Assembly: GCA_947499145.1 (NCBI GenBank)
Contig: CANMNB010000013.1
Coordinates: 55,275-119,274, forward strand
Direction: 5' to 3'
Source of the DNA: an uncultured Arachnia sp.
GTDB taxonomy: Bacteria > Actinomycetota > Actinomycetes > Propionibacteriales > Propionibacteriaceae
Length of the DNA: 64,000 nucleotides
A program made the translations under genes and the position numbers. How positions within the stretch are numbered: the first letter of the stretch is position 1; every line of letters starts with the position of its first letter. Of this stretch, positions 1 to 8,076 are shown piece after piece. Below the pieces are notes generated by a model that saw nothing but the letters and a program-made list of their open reading frames with translations, searched no databases and was not told the origin of the DNA.

Positions 1-175
1 CGCGGAACGTCAGGCGGTAGACGCCCGGGCGGCCGGCCTCCACCGTCACCTCGTCGGTGAGGGACAGGGCTTGGAAGACCGTGCCCAATCGGTGGTAGCC
101 ATGCTCGTCGGTCTCCCCGACGCGGAGCGCGAGGTTCACCTTTGCCGGCACCCGGACCCGCACGGCGTTGCTCAC
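1..175 (-). CDS. ispE: IspE, 4-diphosphocytidyl-2-C-methyl-D-erythritol kinase (N-terminal part)
   Basis: Only the first 58 codons lie in the window; the gene runs off the left edge. IspE phosphorylates CDP-methylerythritol in the cytosolic MEP pathway to isoprenoid precursors. The GTG start at 175 opens a GHMP-kinase N-terminus: [15 protein letters not shown] contains the PAKxNLxLxV signature, followed by [14 protein letters not shown], which matches the substrate-binding part of IspE. It lies 9 nt downstream of the rsmA stop on the same strand; rsmA-ispE is a common actinobacterial order. The family assignment is strong despite truncation. Confidence 0.88.
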   Translation of the reverse strand, partial: MSNAVRVRVPAKVNLALRVGETDEHGYHRLGTVFQALSLTDEVTVEAGRPGVYRLTFR

Positions 176-184
176 GCTTCGAAC

Positions 185-1057
185 CTAGCGCACCGCCTCC
201 GCGTCGGGGAACAGTTGTTCGGCGACGGCGGCGAAGGCGGCCACGTCCAGCATCTCGCCGCGAACTTGCGGGTCGACGCCGGCAGCCTCGATCGCCTGGG
301 ACGCGGCGGACGCGGACCCGGCGATGCCGGCCAGCGCGGCACGCAGCATCTTGCGGCGCTGGGAGAACGCGGCGTCGATGACCTGGAACACCTGCCGACG
401 CGTGGCCGTCGTGATCGGCGGCTCGCGCCGCTCGATCCGGACCAATCCGGACTCCACGTTCGGGACCGGCCAGAACACCGTGGGCGGTACGGTCCCCACC
501 CGCGACGACGACGCGTACCAGGCGAGCTTCGCACTGGGCACCCCGTAGGTCTTGCTGCCGGGCGGCGCGACCAGCCTGTCGGCCACTTCGAGTTGCACCA
601 TCACCAGGCCACGCTGCCAGCTGGGGAACCGCTCGAGCAGGTGCAGGATCACCGGCACCGAGACGTTGTAGGGCAGGTTCGCGACCACCGCCGTCGGCTC
701 CCGGCCGGGGAGCGCCTCGATGTGCAGGGCGTCGCCCTCGACGACGGTCAGCCGTGACGCGACCTCCTCGCCCATCCGCTCACGCGCGGTCGTCTCCAGC
801 TGACGGGCCAAGGACTGCTCGATCTCGATCGCCACCACCTCGTCGGCCACCTCGAGCAGACCGAGCGTCAGGGAACCGAGCCCCGGTCCGACCTCGACGA
901 CCACGTCGCCCGCCCCCACGCCCGACAGGGAGACGATGCGGCGCACCGTGTTGGGGTCGATGACGAAGTTCTGGCCGCGCTGCTTGGTGGGGCGCAGGTC
1001 CAGCTGCGCGGCCAGGCGGCGCACCGAGTTCGGGTCCAGCAGTCCGCGCTCAGGCAT
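185..1057 (-). CDS. rsmA: RsmA/KsgA, 16S rRNA (adenine1518/1519-N6)-dimethyltransferase
   Basis: A 290-residue SAM-dependent enzyme that dimethylates two adjacent adenines in the 3' terminal helix of 16S rRNA during late 30S assembly. Visible are the N-terminal RGQNFVID segment, the SAM-binding loop [11 protein letters not shown] near residue 57, and the catalytic NLPYNVSVP motif (N-L-P-Y) near residue 127. A C-terminal helical region with FSQRRKMLR is typical of KsgA. Length is normal. The ATG at 1057 overlaps the 3' end of tatD by 8 nt and is preceded by GGGGAAGCG, so it is translated from the tatD message. Methylation loss gives kasugamycin resistance in other bacteria (family knowledge). 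Confidence 0.95.
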   Translation of the reverse strand: MPERGLLDPNSVRRLAAQLDLRPTKQRGQNFVIDPNTVRRIVSLSGVGAGDVVVEVGPGLGSLTLGLLEVADEVVAIEIEQSLARQLETTARERMGEEVASRLTVVEGDALHIEALPGREPTAVVANLPYNVSVPVILHLLERFPSWQRGLVMVQLEVADRLVAPPGSKTYGVPSAKLAWYASSSRVGTVPPTVFWPVPNVESGLVRIERREPPITTATRRQVFQVIDAAFSQRRKMLRAALAGIAGSASAASQAIEAAGVDPQVRGEMLDVAAFAAVAEQLFPDAEAVR

Positions 1058-1922
1058 CGCTTCCCCACGACCTGCCGTACGCGGCGTCGGTGTTGGCGAC
1101 GACGGCGTCGCAGAACTCCTCCAGGCCGACGCCGAGGAGCTCGGCCAAGAACCGCACCGTGTGAGGCATGAGGTATGGCGAGTTCGCCTTCCCCCGGCAG
1201 GGCTTCGGGGTCAGGTAGGGGGCGTCCGTCTCCACCAGGATTCTGTCCAGCGGCGTGGCGAGAGCGGCCTCCCGCAACGCCTCCGCAGACCCGAACGTCA
1301 CGACCCCCGGGAAGCTCAACCAGTAGCCACGCTCGGCGCAGCGGCGGGCGAAGTCCGCGTCGCCGGAGAAGCAGTGCATCACCACCCGCTCGGGTCGGCG
1401 CGGCACGTCATCCAGGACGGCGAGGATGTCGTCGTGGGCGTCGCGGTCGTGGATCACCAGCGTCAGGTCGAGTTCGGAAGCCAGCTCGATGTGGGCGCGG
1501 AAGGAATGGGCCTGGGCCGCCTTCCCGTCCCCGGATCGGGTGCGGTAGTAGTCGAGGCCCGTCTCGCCGATCGCCCGGACACCGGCCTGGCGGGCGATCT
1601 CGTGGATCTCACCGATCGCCGCGTCCAGCCCGGCGGTGCCGTCGCGCTCCGCCAACCGGGCGGCGTCGTTGGGGTGGATGGCCACCGCGGCCACCACGCG
1701 CGGGTCGCGCTGCGCCAGCTCGGCCGCCTGCCGGGACGAGGCGACGTCGGTCCCCACCTCGACCACGCGACCGACGCCCACCGACGCGGCCAGGTCGAGC
1801 GCGTCGGCCACCCGCAGCCCGGAGTACTCCTCCGTCGAGAACAGGTGGGTGTGGTTGTCCACCATCGGGCGCGGCAGCGCCTCCGGGAGTTCCGGGAGCC
1901 CCAACTCCTCCAGCACGCTCAC
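1050..1922 (-). CDS. tatD: TatD family metal-dependent DNase
   Basis: A 290-residue TIM-barrel amidohydrolase-type nuclease of the cytosolic TatD/YcfH family, with 3'-5' exonuclease activity and roles in DNA repair or degradation. Metal ligands and signature motifs appear in order: DNHTHL near residue 22, GETGLDYY near 120, HCFSG near 183 and ETDAPYLTP near 236. The GTG start at 1922 follows the rsmI stop with no intervening base (TGAGTG), and the 3' end overlaps rsmA, so rsmI-tatD-rsmA-ispE is one tight operon. In many actinobacteria metG and/or rpf lie in this region; neither is present here. Confidence 0.93.
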   Translation of the reverse strand: MSVLEELGLPELPEALPRPMVDNHTHLFSTEEYSGLRVADALDLAASVGVGRVVEVGTDVASSRQAAELAQRDPRVVAAVAIHPNDAARLAERDGTAGLDAAIGEIHEIARQAGVRAIGETGLDYYRTRSGDGKAAQAHSFRAHIELASELDLTLVIHDRDAHDDILAVLDDVPRRPERVVMHCFSGDADFARRCAERGYWLSFPGVVTFGSAEALREAALATPLDRILVETDAPYLTPKPCRGKANSPYLMPHTVRFLAELLGVGLEEFCDAVVANTDAAYGRSWGSDA

Positions 1923-2771
1923 TCAGGACTCCTTCCGCGCGGCCAGCGCCGCCTCGTACAGCGCCTTGCGGTTGGCGCCCGTCGCCTCAGCGACGTCACG
2001 CACCGCCCCGGACAGCTTCTCACCCATCGCCACCCGCTCGTCGACCTGCTCGAGGGCGAGCCCCAAGGGGTCTCCGGTCTCCGGGGCGCCGGCGACGACG
2101 ACCGTCACCTCGCCACGCACCCCGTCGGCTGCCCAGTCCCGGAGTTCGGCGAGGGTTCCCCGGATGATCTCCTCGTGCGGCTTGGTGAGTTCCCGGCAGA
2201 CCACCGCCTGCCGCTCCTCACCCAGCACCTCCGCGGCATCGGTGAGCAGCTCCTGCAGCCGGTGCGGGGCCTCGAACAAGACGGTGGTGCGAGGCTCGCG
2301 CGCCAGACCCGCGAGGCGTGTGCGCCGTTCGCCGGACTTGCGCGGCAGGAACCCCTCGAAGCAGAACCGGTCGGTCGCCAGGCCGGAGACGGCGAGCGCG
2401 GTCAGGACCGCTGACGGCCCGGGTACGGCCGTCACCCGCTGCCCACGGTCGATGCAGGCCCGTACCACGCGGTAGCCCGGGTCGCTGACCGACGGCATTC
2501 CGGCGTCGGTGACCAGCGCCACGCGGCTGCCGTCGGCGACGGCGTCCGCCAGCTCCGCCGCCCGCGTGGCCTCGTTGCCCTCGAAGTACGAGACGATCCG
2601 GCCCTCCGCGGAAATACCCAGCCGTCGCAGCAGCGTGACCAGTCGACGGGTGTCCTCGGCGGCGACGACGTCGGCCCCGGCCAGCAGGTCCCGGAGCGCG
2701 GGGCTCGCGTCACGGTGCGAGCCGATGGGGGTCGCGGCCAGCACGAGCGCGCCGGTGGGTTCGGGGGTCAT
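1923..2771 (-). CDS. rsmI: RsmI, 16S rRNA (cytidine1402-2'-O)-methyltransferase
   Basis: A tetrapyrrole-methylase-fold enzyme that adds a 2'-O-methyl group to C1402 of the decoding centre. From ATG 2771 it has 282 residues. Visible motifs are the glycine-rich start LVLAATPIG, VAAEDTRRL, the SAM-binding LVTDAGMPSVSDPGYRVV and AVPGPSAVLTAL, and GFLPRKSGER. A longer reading from 2804 exists, but 2771 is preferred because TAGGCT (minus strand, 2784-2779) ends 7 nt upstream, giving a leaderless transcript. It is the first gene of the rsmI-tatD-rsmA-ispE run and diverges from pmt, an arrangement also known from mycobacteria. Confidence 0.93.
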   Translation of the reverse strand: MTPEPTGALVLAATPIGSHRDASPALRDLLAGADVVAAEDTRRLVTLLRRLGISAEGRIVSYFEGNEATRAAELADAVADGSRVALVTDAGMPSVSDPGYRVVRACIDRGQRVTAVPGPSAVLTALAVSGLATDRFCFEGFLPRKSGERRTRLAGLAREPRTTVLFEAPHRLQELLTDAAEVLGEERQAVVCRELTKPHEEIIRGTLAELRDWAADGVRGEVTVVVAGAPETGDPLGLALEQVDERVAMGEKLSGAVRDVAEATGANRKALYEAALAARKES

Positions 2772-2778
2772 GGCCCTC

Positions 2779-2788
2779 AGCCTAGAAT
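2779..2788. promoter_or_regulatory. Overlapping divergent -10 boxes (rsmI / pmt)
   Basis: On the plus strand TAGAAT (2783-2788) ends 6 nt before the pmt GTG at 2795. On the minus strand TAGGCT (2784-2779) ends 7 nt before the rsmI ATG at 2771. The two hexamers share the TA at 2783-2784, so one duplex segment could open for transcription both ways, with both messages leaderless. Confidence 0.6.
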
Positions 2789-2794
2789 GCCTGC

Positions 2795-4345
2795 GTGCTG
2801 ACAACCACCGAGGCGCTCGAGGAGGGGCGGCTCCGCGACCCCCGTGCCGGGTGGGCGGTCACACTCGCGATCACGGCGATGGCCTTCGTGCTGCGCATCG
2901 TGAACCTCGGTCATCCCCACGCGATCATGTTCGACGAGACGTACTACGCCAAGGATGGCTGGACGCTCGTCCAGTTCGGCTACGAGATGGACTGGGAGGA
3001 GGACACGAACGACGAGATCCTCGCGGGCAATCTCGACGTCATCACCGACCAGGCCTCGTACGTCGTCCATCCCCCGCTCGGGAAGATGCTGATCGGGTGG
3101 GGCGAGCAGCTGTTCGGCATGGACCCGTTCGGCTGGCGCATCGCCGCCTGCGTGTTCGGCACCCTGCTGGTCTTCTTCACCATCCGCATGGCGCGTCGCC
3201 TTTCTCGTTCGACACTCGTCGGCGCCCTGGCCGGCCTGTTGCTCACGTTCGACGGACTTGCCTTCGTGATGAGCCGGATCGCCCTGCTCGACGGCTTCCA
3301 GGCCACGTTCGCCGTCGCCGCCATCTCCGCGCTGCTCGCCGATCGGGACTGGTTCCGCCAACGCCTGGCACGTCATCTGCGGGCCACCGGCAAACCCGAT
3401 CTCGACGGTCGTTTCGGACCGCTCCTGTTGTGGCGGCCATGGCGGATCCTCGCCGGGATCGCCTTCGGCGCCTCGATCGCGGTCAAGTGGAACACGCTCT
3501 ACCTCCTCGCGGTGTTCGGGATCGTCGCCGTGGTCTGGGACCTCGGGGCACGTCGGCTGGCAGGGGCCGGCCGCAGGGGGTGGTGGTCGCTGCTCGTCGA
3601 CGCCCCCGCCGCGTTCGTCCAGCTCGTCGTCGTGGCCGTGCCCGTCTACCTCGCGTCCTGGTACCGCTGGATCGGCAGCGACGGCGGCTGGGACCGGCAG
3701 TGGGGTGCCACGCACCCGGACGACCCCGTCGTCCGCGCCGTCGGGGAGACCCTCGGCTCCCTGTGGCATTACCACGTCGCGATGTACAACTTCCACACCG
3801 GGGACGGCATGAAGGCGGCCGAGCACCCCTACGAGGCGCACCCCGCCGGGTGGCTGTTCATGGTGCGACCCATCGGCATCTACGCGCCCGGCAGCATCGA
3901 GCCCGGCGAGCAGGGCTGCCAGGCCGTCGACACCACCTGCCTGCGGGTGGTCTCCGGGATGGGCACACCCCTGCTGTGGTGGCTGGCGGCTGCGGCGCTC
4001 GTCGCTGCCCTGTGGTTCTGGCTCGGGCGGCGCGACTGGCGTTTCGGCGTCCCGGTGCTGGCTGTGGCGGCCCTGTGGTTGCCGTGGTTCCAGTACGCGG
4101 AGCGCCCGCTGTTCTTCTTCTACGCGATCATGCTCGTCCCCTTCACCGTGACCGCCCTCGCGATGGTGATCGGCAAGGTGCTGGGGCACTCACACCGCCC
4201 GGACCGCCGATTCCGGGCGATGGCGGTGGGGATCGCCGTCGCGCTCGTCATCATCAACTTCGCGTTCATCCACCCGGTCCTCACCGGCGACTTGATGACG
4301 CGTCCGGAGTGGCTGATGCGGATGTGGTTCGGCACCTGGATCTAG
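2795..4345 (+). CDS. pmt: Protein O-mannosyltransferase (GT39, Pmt family)
   Basis: A 516-residue polytopic membrane enzyme that transfers mannose from polyprenyl-phosphate-mannose to secreted proteins during Sec export. The first extracytoplasmic loop carries HPHAIMFDETYYAKDG, whose D-E pair matches the catalytic acid and metal-binding positions of PMTs. VVHPPLGKMLIGWGEQLFG follows, as in GT39 proteins. About ten or more hydrophobic segments run to the C-terminus. The start is the GTG at 2795, 6 nt after a -10-like TAGAAT. Its position opposite rsmI matches Rv1002c/Rv1003 in Mycobacterium tuberculosis. The stop codon sits in an inverted repeat that precedes the next gene. Confidence 0.92.
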   Translation: MLTTTEALEEGRLRDPRAGWAVTLAITAMAFVLRIVNLGHPHAIMFDETYYAKDGWTLVQFGYEMDWEEDTNDEILAGNLDVITDQASYVVHPPLGKMLIGWGEQLFGMDPFGWRIAACVFGTLLVFFTIRMARRLSRSTLVGALAGLLLTFDGLAFVMSRIALLDGFQATFAVAAISALLADRDWFRQRLARHLRATGKPDLDGRFGPLLLWRPWRILAGIAFGASIAVKWNTLYLLAVFGIVAVVWDLGARRLAGAGRRGWWSLLVDAPAAFVQLVVVAVPVYLASWYRWIGSDGGWDRQWGATHPDDPVVRAVGETLGSLWHYHVAMYNFHTGDGMKAAEHPYEAHPAGWLFMVRPIGIYAPGSIEPGEQGCQAVDTTCLRVVSGMGTPLLWWLAAAALVAALWFWLGRRDWRFGVPVLAVAALWLPWFQYAERPLFFFYAIMLVPFTVTALAMVIGKVLGHSHRPDRRFRAMAVGIAVALVIINFAFIHPVLTGDLMTRPEWLMRMWFGTWI

Positions 4346-4360
4346 GAGGTCTCCTAGGAT
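4342..4360 (+). promoter_or_regulatory. Perfect inverted repeat plus -10 box before the methyltransferase
   Basis: CTAGGAG (4342-4348), two bases, then CTCCTAG (4351-4357) form a perfect 7-bp inverted repeat. It includes the pmt stop codon (4343-4345) and the first bases of TAGGAT (4355-4360), which ends 6 nt before the ATG at 4367. It could be an operator or a short hairpin; no regulator is implied. Confidence 0.45.
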
Positions 4361-4366
4361 CACGTC

Positions 4367-5206
4367 ATGAGCGACGTCACAATCGGGTGGGACGAGGCAC
4401 GCGGAGCCAACCTCGCGAACTGGGAGGACAGGGTTCCCCTCCACGAGGAGGCGTACGGGCTGGACGAGTTCGACGATCCCGCCCACCTGTCGAGCGTGGT
4501 GCGAACCGACCTCGCCGCGCTCGCCCCGTTCCTGCACTCGCTCGAGGGGCGGGACGTCTGCCACCTGCAGTGCCACATCGGCACGGACACCGTCTCCCTC
4601 GCCCGGGCCGGCGCCCGGGTTACCGGGGTGGACTTCTCACCCCGGGCGCTGGTAGCCGCCGCCCGGCTGGCGGACCGCCTGAGTCTCGACGTGACCTGGG
4701 TCGAGAGCGACGCCCTCGATGCGCGGGCCGCCGTGGAGGGGCACTTCGACCTCGTCTACACCAGCATCGGGGCCATCTGCTGGCTGGAGGACCTGGAGCG
4801 GTGGGCCGCCCAGGTGTCTGCGCTGCTTCGGCCGGGCGGGATCTTCTACATCCGCGACGGGCATCCCATGCTCCTCACGATCGACGAGGACGCCCCCGCC
4901 ATGCTCGTCCGGTACCGCTACTTCGGCAACGGCAGCGCACTCATGTGGGACGACGCCGCCACGTATGCCGGGGACGGACAGGTGGAACACCCCCGCACCT
5001 ACGAATGGCCGCACCCGCTCTCCGAGGTCGTGAACTCGCTGGTCGGGGCCGGACTGGAGCTGCTGCGGCTCGATGAGGACACGATGTTGCCGTGGCAGTT
5101 CAGCCCGCGAATGGTCGAGGTGGAGGGCGGCTGGGCCTGGCCCGGGGAGGAACGCCTGCTGGTGCCGTGCACGTTCACCATCGTCGCCCGTAAGCCTGCG
5201 CAGTAG
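4367..5206 (+). CDS. Class I SAM-dependent methyltransferase
   Basis: A 279-residue cytosolic methyltransferase. The glycine-rich SAM site is DVCHLQCHIGTDTVSLARAGA near residue 65, followed by VTGVDFSPRAL with the acidic residue that holds the ribose, and a later DLVYTSIGAICWL strand. In actinobacteria proteins of this shape are annotated only as class I methyltransferases; the substrate cannot be read from sequence. ATG 4367 follows TAGGAT by 6 nt, so the message is probably leaderless. The TAG stop forms the first half of the next gene's -10 box. Overall fold is confident, specific function is not. Confidence 0.85.
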   Translation: MSDVTIGWDEARGANLANWEDRVPLHEEAYGLDEFDDPAHLSSVVRTDLAALAPFLHSLEGRDVCHLQCHIGTDTVSLARAGARVTGVDFSPRALVAAARLADRLSLDVTWVESDALDARAAVEGHFDLVYTSIGAICWLEDLERWAAQVSALLRPGGIFYIRDGHPMLLTIDEDAPAMLVRYRYFGNGSALMWDDAATYAGDGQVEHPRTYEWPHPLSEVVNSLVGAGLELLRLDEDTMLPWQFSPRMVEVEGGWAWPGEERLLVPCTFTIVARKPAQ

Positions 5207-5233
5207 GGTGAGGTGAGCCACACCGCAAAGGAG
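5204..5233 (+). promoter_or_regulatory. -10 box and ribosome binding site for enoyl-CoA hydratase
   Basis: TAGGGT (5204-5209) begins with the methyltransferase stop codon. A leader of roughly 20 nt follows, with AAAGGAG at 5227-5233 six bases before GTG 5240. The Shine-Dalgarno favours 5240 over an in-frame GTG at 5213. Confidence 0.55.
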
Positions 5234-5239
5234 CGCCCT

Positions 5240-6031
5240 GTGACCGACCCCATCCTCATCACAGTCGACGATGGCCTGGCCCGCCTCACCCTCAACCGAC
5301 CGGAGCGCCTCAATGCGTTCAACGCCGACCTGGCCGGGGCCTGGGAGGTCGCCACCCGGGAGGTCACGGCCCGCGACGACGTCGGCGCCATCCTCGTCGA
5401 TGCCGCAGGGCCCGCTTTCTGCGCGGGCGGCGACGTGCTGGACATGGCGACGTCGATGGGTTCAGGAGCGGAGATCGAGCAACTCGCCCACACCATCAAC
5501 GCCGGCATCCGCGTGCTGATCACCTCCAGCACCCCCGTCGTCGCCGCAGCCCACGGCACCACCGCCGGCGGCGGTCTGGGCATCCTCTTGGCCACGGACT
5601 ACGCCGTCGTGGGCCGCAGCTCGCGGATCGGCAGCCTCTACGCCAACATCGGCCTCACGCCGGACCTCTCGGTCACGGCCCACCTCGCCCGTGCCGTCGG
5701 CGAGCGCCGCGCCCTCCAACTGGTGCTGTCCGATCGACTCCTCACCGCCGACGAGGCGCACGGCTGGGGGCTCGTGGCCGAGGTCGTCGACGACGGCCGG
5801 GTCGGGGCCCGCGCCGAGGAGGTCGCCCGGTCCTGGCTGGACGGCGCCACCACCGCCTACGGGGAGGCGAAGCGGCTCATCCGATCCCAGCCCTGGCGGT
5901 CCCTGGACGACCAGTTGGCCGACGAGGCCCGTACGATCGGCACTGCCTTCGACACCGCCGACGCCCAGGCCCGCATCCAGGGGTTCGCGCAGGCGTCGGC
6001 GCGCAAGCAGCGACAGCAGGAGGACGCATGA
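5240..6031 (+). CDS. Enoyl-CoA hydratase/isomerase family protein
   Basis: A 263-residue crotonase-fold protein acting on acyl-CoA thioesters. The oxyanion-hole segments are recognisable: GPAFCAGGDVLDM near residue 58, and AAHGTTAGGGLGILLATDYAV near 105. Crotonases with full hydratase activity usually carry two catalytic glutamates; here the second-loop region reads LYANIGLTPDLS, with D in place of the usual glutamate, so isomerase or another activity is possible. GTG 5240 is chosen for its AAAGGAG. The stop overlaps the ATG of the next gene as ATGA, so it is co-translated with the SDR and probably in the same acyl-CoA pathway. Confidence 0.85.
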   Translation: MTDPILITVDDGLARLTLNRPERLNAFNADLAGAWEVATREVTARDDVGAILVDAAGPAFCAGGDVLDMATSMGSGAEIEQLAHTINAGIRVLITSSTPVVAAAHGTTAGGGLGILLATDYAVVGRSSRIGSLYANIGLTPDLSVTAHLARAVGERRALQLVLSDRLLTADEAHGWGLVAEVVDDGRVGARAEEVARSWLDGATTAYGEAKRLIRSQPWRSLDDQLADEARTIGTAFDTADAQARIQGFAQASARKQRQQEDA

Positions 6032-6861
6032 CCCGCACCCTGTCCGGCCGCGCCCTCCTGATTTCCGGGGGCAGCCGCGGCATCGGCCTCGCCATCGCCC
6101 TGCGCGCCGCGGCCGATGGAGCCAACGTCACGCTCCTGGCGAAGACCGACACCCCGCACCCGAAGCTGGAGGGCACGATCCACACCGCGGCGGACCAGAT
6201 CCGTGCTGCGGGCGGGCAGGCCCTGGCCGTCGTCGGGGACGTCCGCAACGACGACGACATCGCGCGCGCCGTCGCGGCCACGGTCGAAGCGTTCGGCGGG
6301 ATCGACGTCGTCGTCAACAACGCCAGCGTCATCGACCTGTCCGGAACCCTCGACCTGGCACCGAAGAAGTACGACCTGATGGCCGACGTCAACGTCCGGG
6401 GCACCTTCATGCTGTCCCGCGCCGCACTCCCCCAGCTCCGCGAGAGCAGCAACCCCCACATCCTGTCGCTGTCGCCGCCGATCAACCTCGACCCGAAATG
6501 GCTCGGTGCCCACACCGGCTACACGATGGCCAAGTATGGGATGACCCTGGCGACCCTCGGCCTGGCCGCCGAGTTCGCTGGCGACGGTGTCGCCGCCAAC
6601 ACGCTGTGGCCGCGCACCACCATCGCCACCGCCGCGGTGCAGAACCTGCTGGGCGGCGACCGGGTGATGGCCGCCAGCCGCACGCCGGAGATCTACGCCG
6701 ACGCCGCGCACGAGGCCCTCACGACGCCGTCGCGCGAGCTGACGGGGCAGTCCCTCATCGTCGAGGACGTGCTGGAGCGCGCTGGGGTCACGGACTTCTC
6801 CGGGTACGCCGCCGTGCCGGGGACTCCCGACGACCGGCTGTTCCCCGACATCTTCCTGTGA
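6028..6861 (+). CDS. HSDL2-like short-chain dehydrogenase/reductase
   Basis: A 277-residue NAD(P)-dependent oxidoreductase of the SDR superfamily. The nucleotide-binding turn is SGGSRGIGLAIA near residue 12, NNASVIDLSG is near 92, and the catalytic Tyr-Lys pair is in GYTMAKYGM near 170. The segments LLAKTDTPHPKLEGTIHTAA and SLSPPINLDPKW are characteristic of the HSDL2-like (hydroxysteroid dehydrogenase-like 2) subgroup, linked to fatty-acid or peroxisomal-type metabolism in eukaryotes. AGGAGG precedes the ATG, which overlaps the preceding hydratase stop. The pair probably acts in one acyl-CoA route; the substrate is unknown. Confidence 0.88.
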   Translation: MTRTLSGRALLISGGSRGIGLAIALRAAADGANVTLLAKTDTPHPKLEGTIHTAADQIRAAGGQALAVVGDVRNDDDIARAVAATVEAFGGIDVVVNNASVIDLSGTLDLAPKKYDLMADVNVRGTFMLSRAALPQLRESSNPHILSLSPPINLDPKWLGAHTGYTMAKYGMTLATLGLAAEFAGDGVAANTLWPRTTIATAAVQNLLGGDRVMAASRTPEIYADAAHEALTTPSRELTGQSLIVEDVLERAGVTDFSGYAAVPGTPDDRLFPDIFL

Positions 6862-6864
6862 GGC

Positions 6865-7977
6865 TCAGTCCCCCAGTCGCCTTGTCAGCCGACCCTTGGT
6901 GGCGGCCCGGATCCGGGCGAGAGGCGGCAGCGACACCTTCGGCCCGGACCGCGAGCCCAACAGCAGGGACGCGAGGTAGCAGCCGCTCGCGGTGCCGTTC
7001 ATGAGCTCGCCCCGCCCGTTGCCCCGGGCATAGAAGCCCCCGGGAATGGCTGAGGCACCGACGACGGCGCGGCCGTGGTCGCTCGGGTCGATGACCATGC
7101 GTCCCTCCGTCACCGATTCGGGCGCGAACTCCGATTCTGCCCATCGCCGCAGCTCGTCCGCGGCGGTCGCCACCGAGTCGGGGGAACACTTCGGGCCGAA
7201 GACCACCACCTCGTCGCCGAACGGGCGCACCAGCCAGGCCGGCGGAGCGGGCAGGAGGGTCGTCACGTCGGGCACCTCGCAGCCCTGCATCCGCAGCGTG
7301 GGCACCACCTGGGCGTCGGCGACGCGGGCCGCGCGTCCCCACGGGCTGATGCCCAAGGTGTCGACGACGGCATAGGCCCGCAACCGGGGCAGCTCTCGCG
7401 CCCACGCGAGATTGTGGCGGAAGGAGACGATGCTCTCCCCCTCGTGGCGGGTGAGGTGCGTGACGGTGACGTCGAACTCCACCTCCGCACCGGCGGACCT
7501 CGTCTGCGCCAGGAGCGCCTCGGCGTAGGGCTGCGGGTCGGCGAGCAGGGCGCGGGACCAGAGCGCGGCCGACGGGTGCCTGCGTTCGCCGTCGCGGAGG
7601 AACCGGGTCTCGGCCCCCGCCCGTCGAAGGAGAGCAGCCACCTCCGTGATATCGCGATCGACGGCTGCCCCGATCGAGTGGTCGTGCAGGTCGATCTCGG
7701 CCAGTTCGACGGCCCCCGCCACTGCCACGCGCCGGATCTCCTCGATGCCGGCGAGGTTCCGGCGCACATGCTCGACGACGGCCTCAGGACCGTAGGCACC
7801 AGCCATGGCTGCCGCCGTGCTGGAGTGCGCCGTCGCCACCATGCCGTGACCGATCGCAGCCGACGACAAGGGCGGGTTGGGATCGAGCACCACCACCTCG
7901 AACCCCTCTGCCGCCAGTCGCCGGGCCGCGGTGAGCCCCGCGATCGTGGCCCCGATCATCACGACGTCACGTGCCAT
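6865..7977 (-). CDS. FAD-dependent oxidoreductase (DAO family)
   Basis: A 370-residue flavoprotein. The N-terminal Rossmann motif MIGATIAGLTAARRLAAEGFEVVVLD departs slightly from GxGxxG (first glycine GATIAG), with the ribose-binding acid at its end. A conserved C-terminal GGFYARGNGRGELMNG resembles the FAD-closing loop of glycine/D-amino-acid oxidases. The middle region is poorly conserved, so the amine substrate cannot be named. Start ATG 7977 lies 6 nt after a minus-strand TAGGGT (7989-7984). It ends 3 nt from the convergent SDR stop. The call rests on fold only. Confidence 0.75.
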   Translation of the reverse strand: MARDVVMIGATIAGLTAARRLAAEGFEVVVLDPNPPLSSAAIGHGMVATAHSSTAAAMAGAYGPEAVVEHVRRNLAGIEEIRRVAVAGAVELAEIDLHDHSIGAAVDRDITEVAALLRRAGAETRFLRDGERRHPSAALWSRALLADPQPYAEALLAQTRSAGAEVEFDVTVTHLTRHEGESIVSFRHNLAWARELPRLRAYAVVDTLGISPWGRAARVADAQVVPTLRMQGCEVPDVTTLLPAPPAWLVRPFGDEVVVFGPKCSPDSVATAADELRRWAESEFAPESVTEGRMVIDPSDHGRAVVGASAIPGGFYARGNGRGELMNGTASGCYLASLLLGSRSGPKVSLPPLARIRAATKGRLTRRLGD

Positions 7978-7983
7978 GACTCC

Positions 7984-7989
7984 ACCCTA
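7984..7989 (-). promoter_or_regulatory. -10 box, FAD oxidoreductase
   Basis: TAGGGT on the minus strand, 6 nt before ATG 7977; a leaderless configuration. Confidence 0.5.
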
Positions 7990-8047
7990 GGCACTGACCA
8001 CATGCCGGGCGGTGGATACCGGTGCATCCGGGTGGGTCGCCGGGCGC

Positions 8048-8069
8048 TACCATTCCCGCGGACGAAAGG
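8048..8069 (+). promoter_or_regulatory. -10 box and RBS of uracil permease
   Basis: TACCAT (8048-8053) is followed by GAAAGGA (8063-8069), seven bases before ATG 8077. This is one of the minority of starts here with a leader and Shine-Dalgarno. No riboswitch-like or PyrR-attenuator structure is visible in so short a leader. Confidence 0.5.
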
Positions 8070-8076
8070 ACCCACC

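Noticed and set aside
8000..8076. Uracil-responsive attenuator or riboswitch before uracil permease
   Set aside because: The leader between the -10 and RBS is too short for such a structure, and none is visible.
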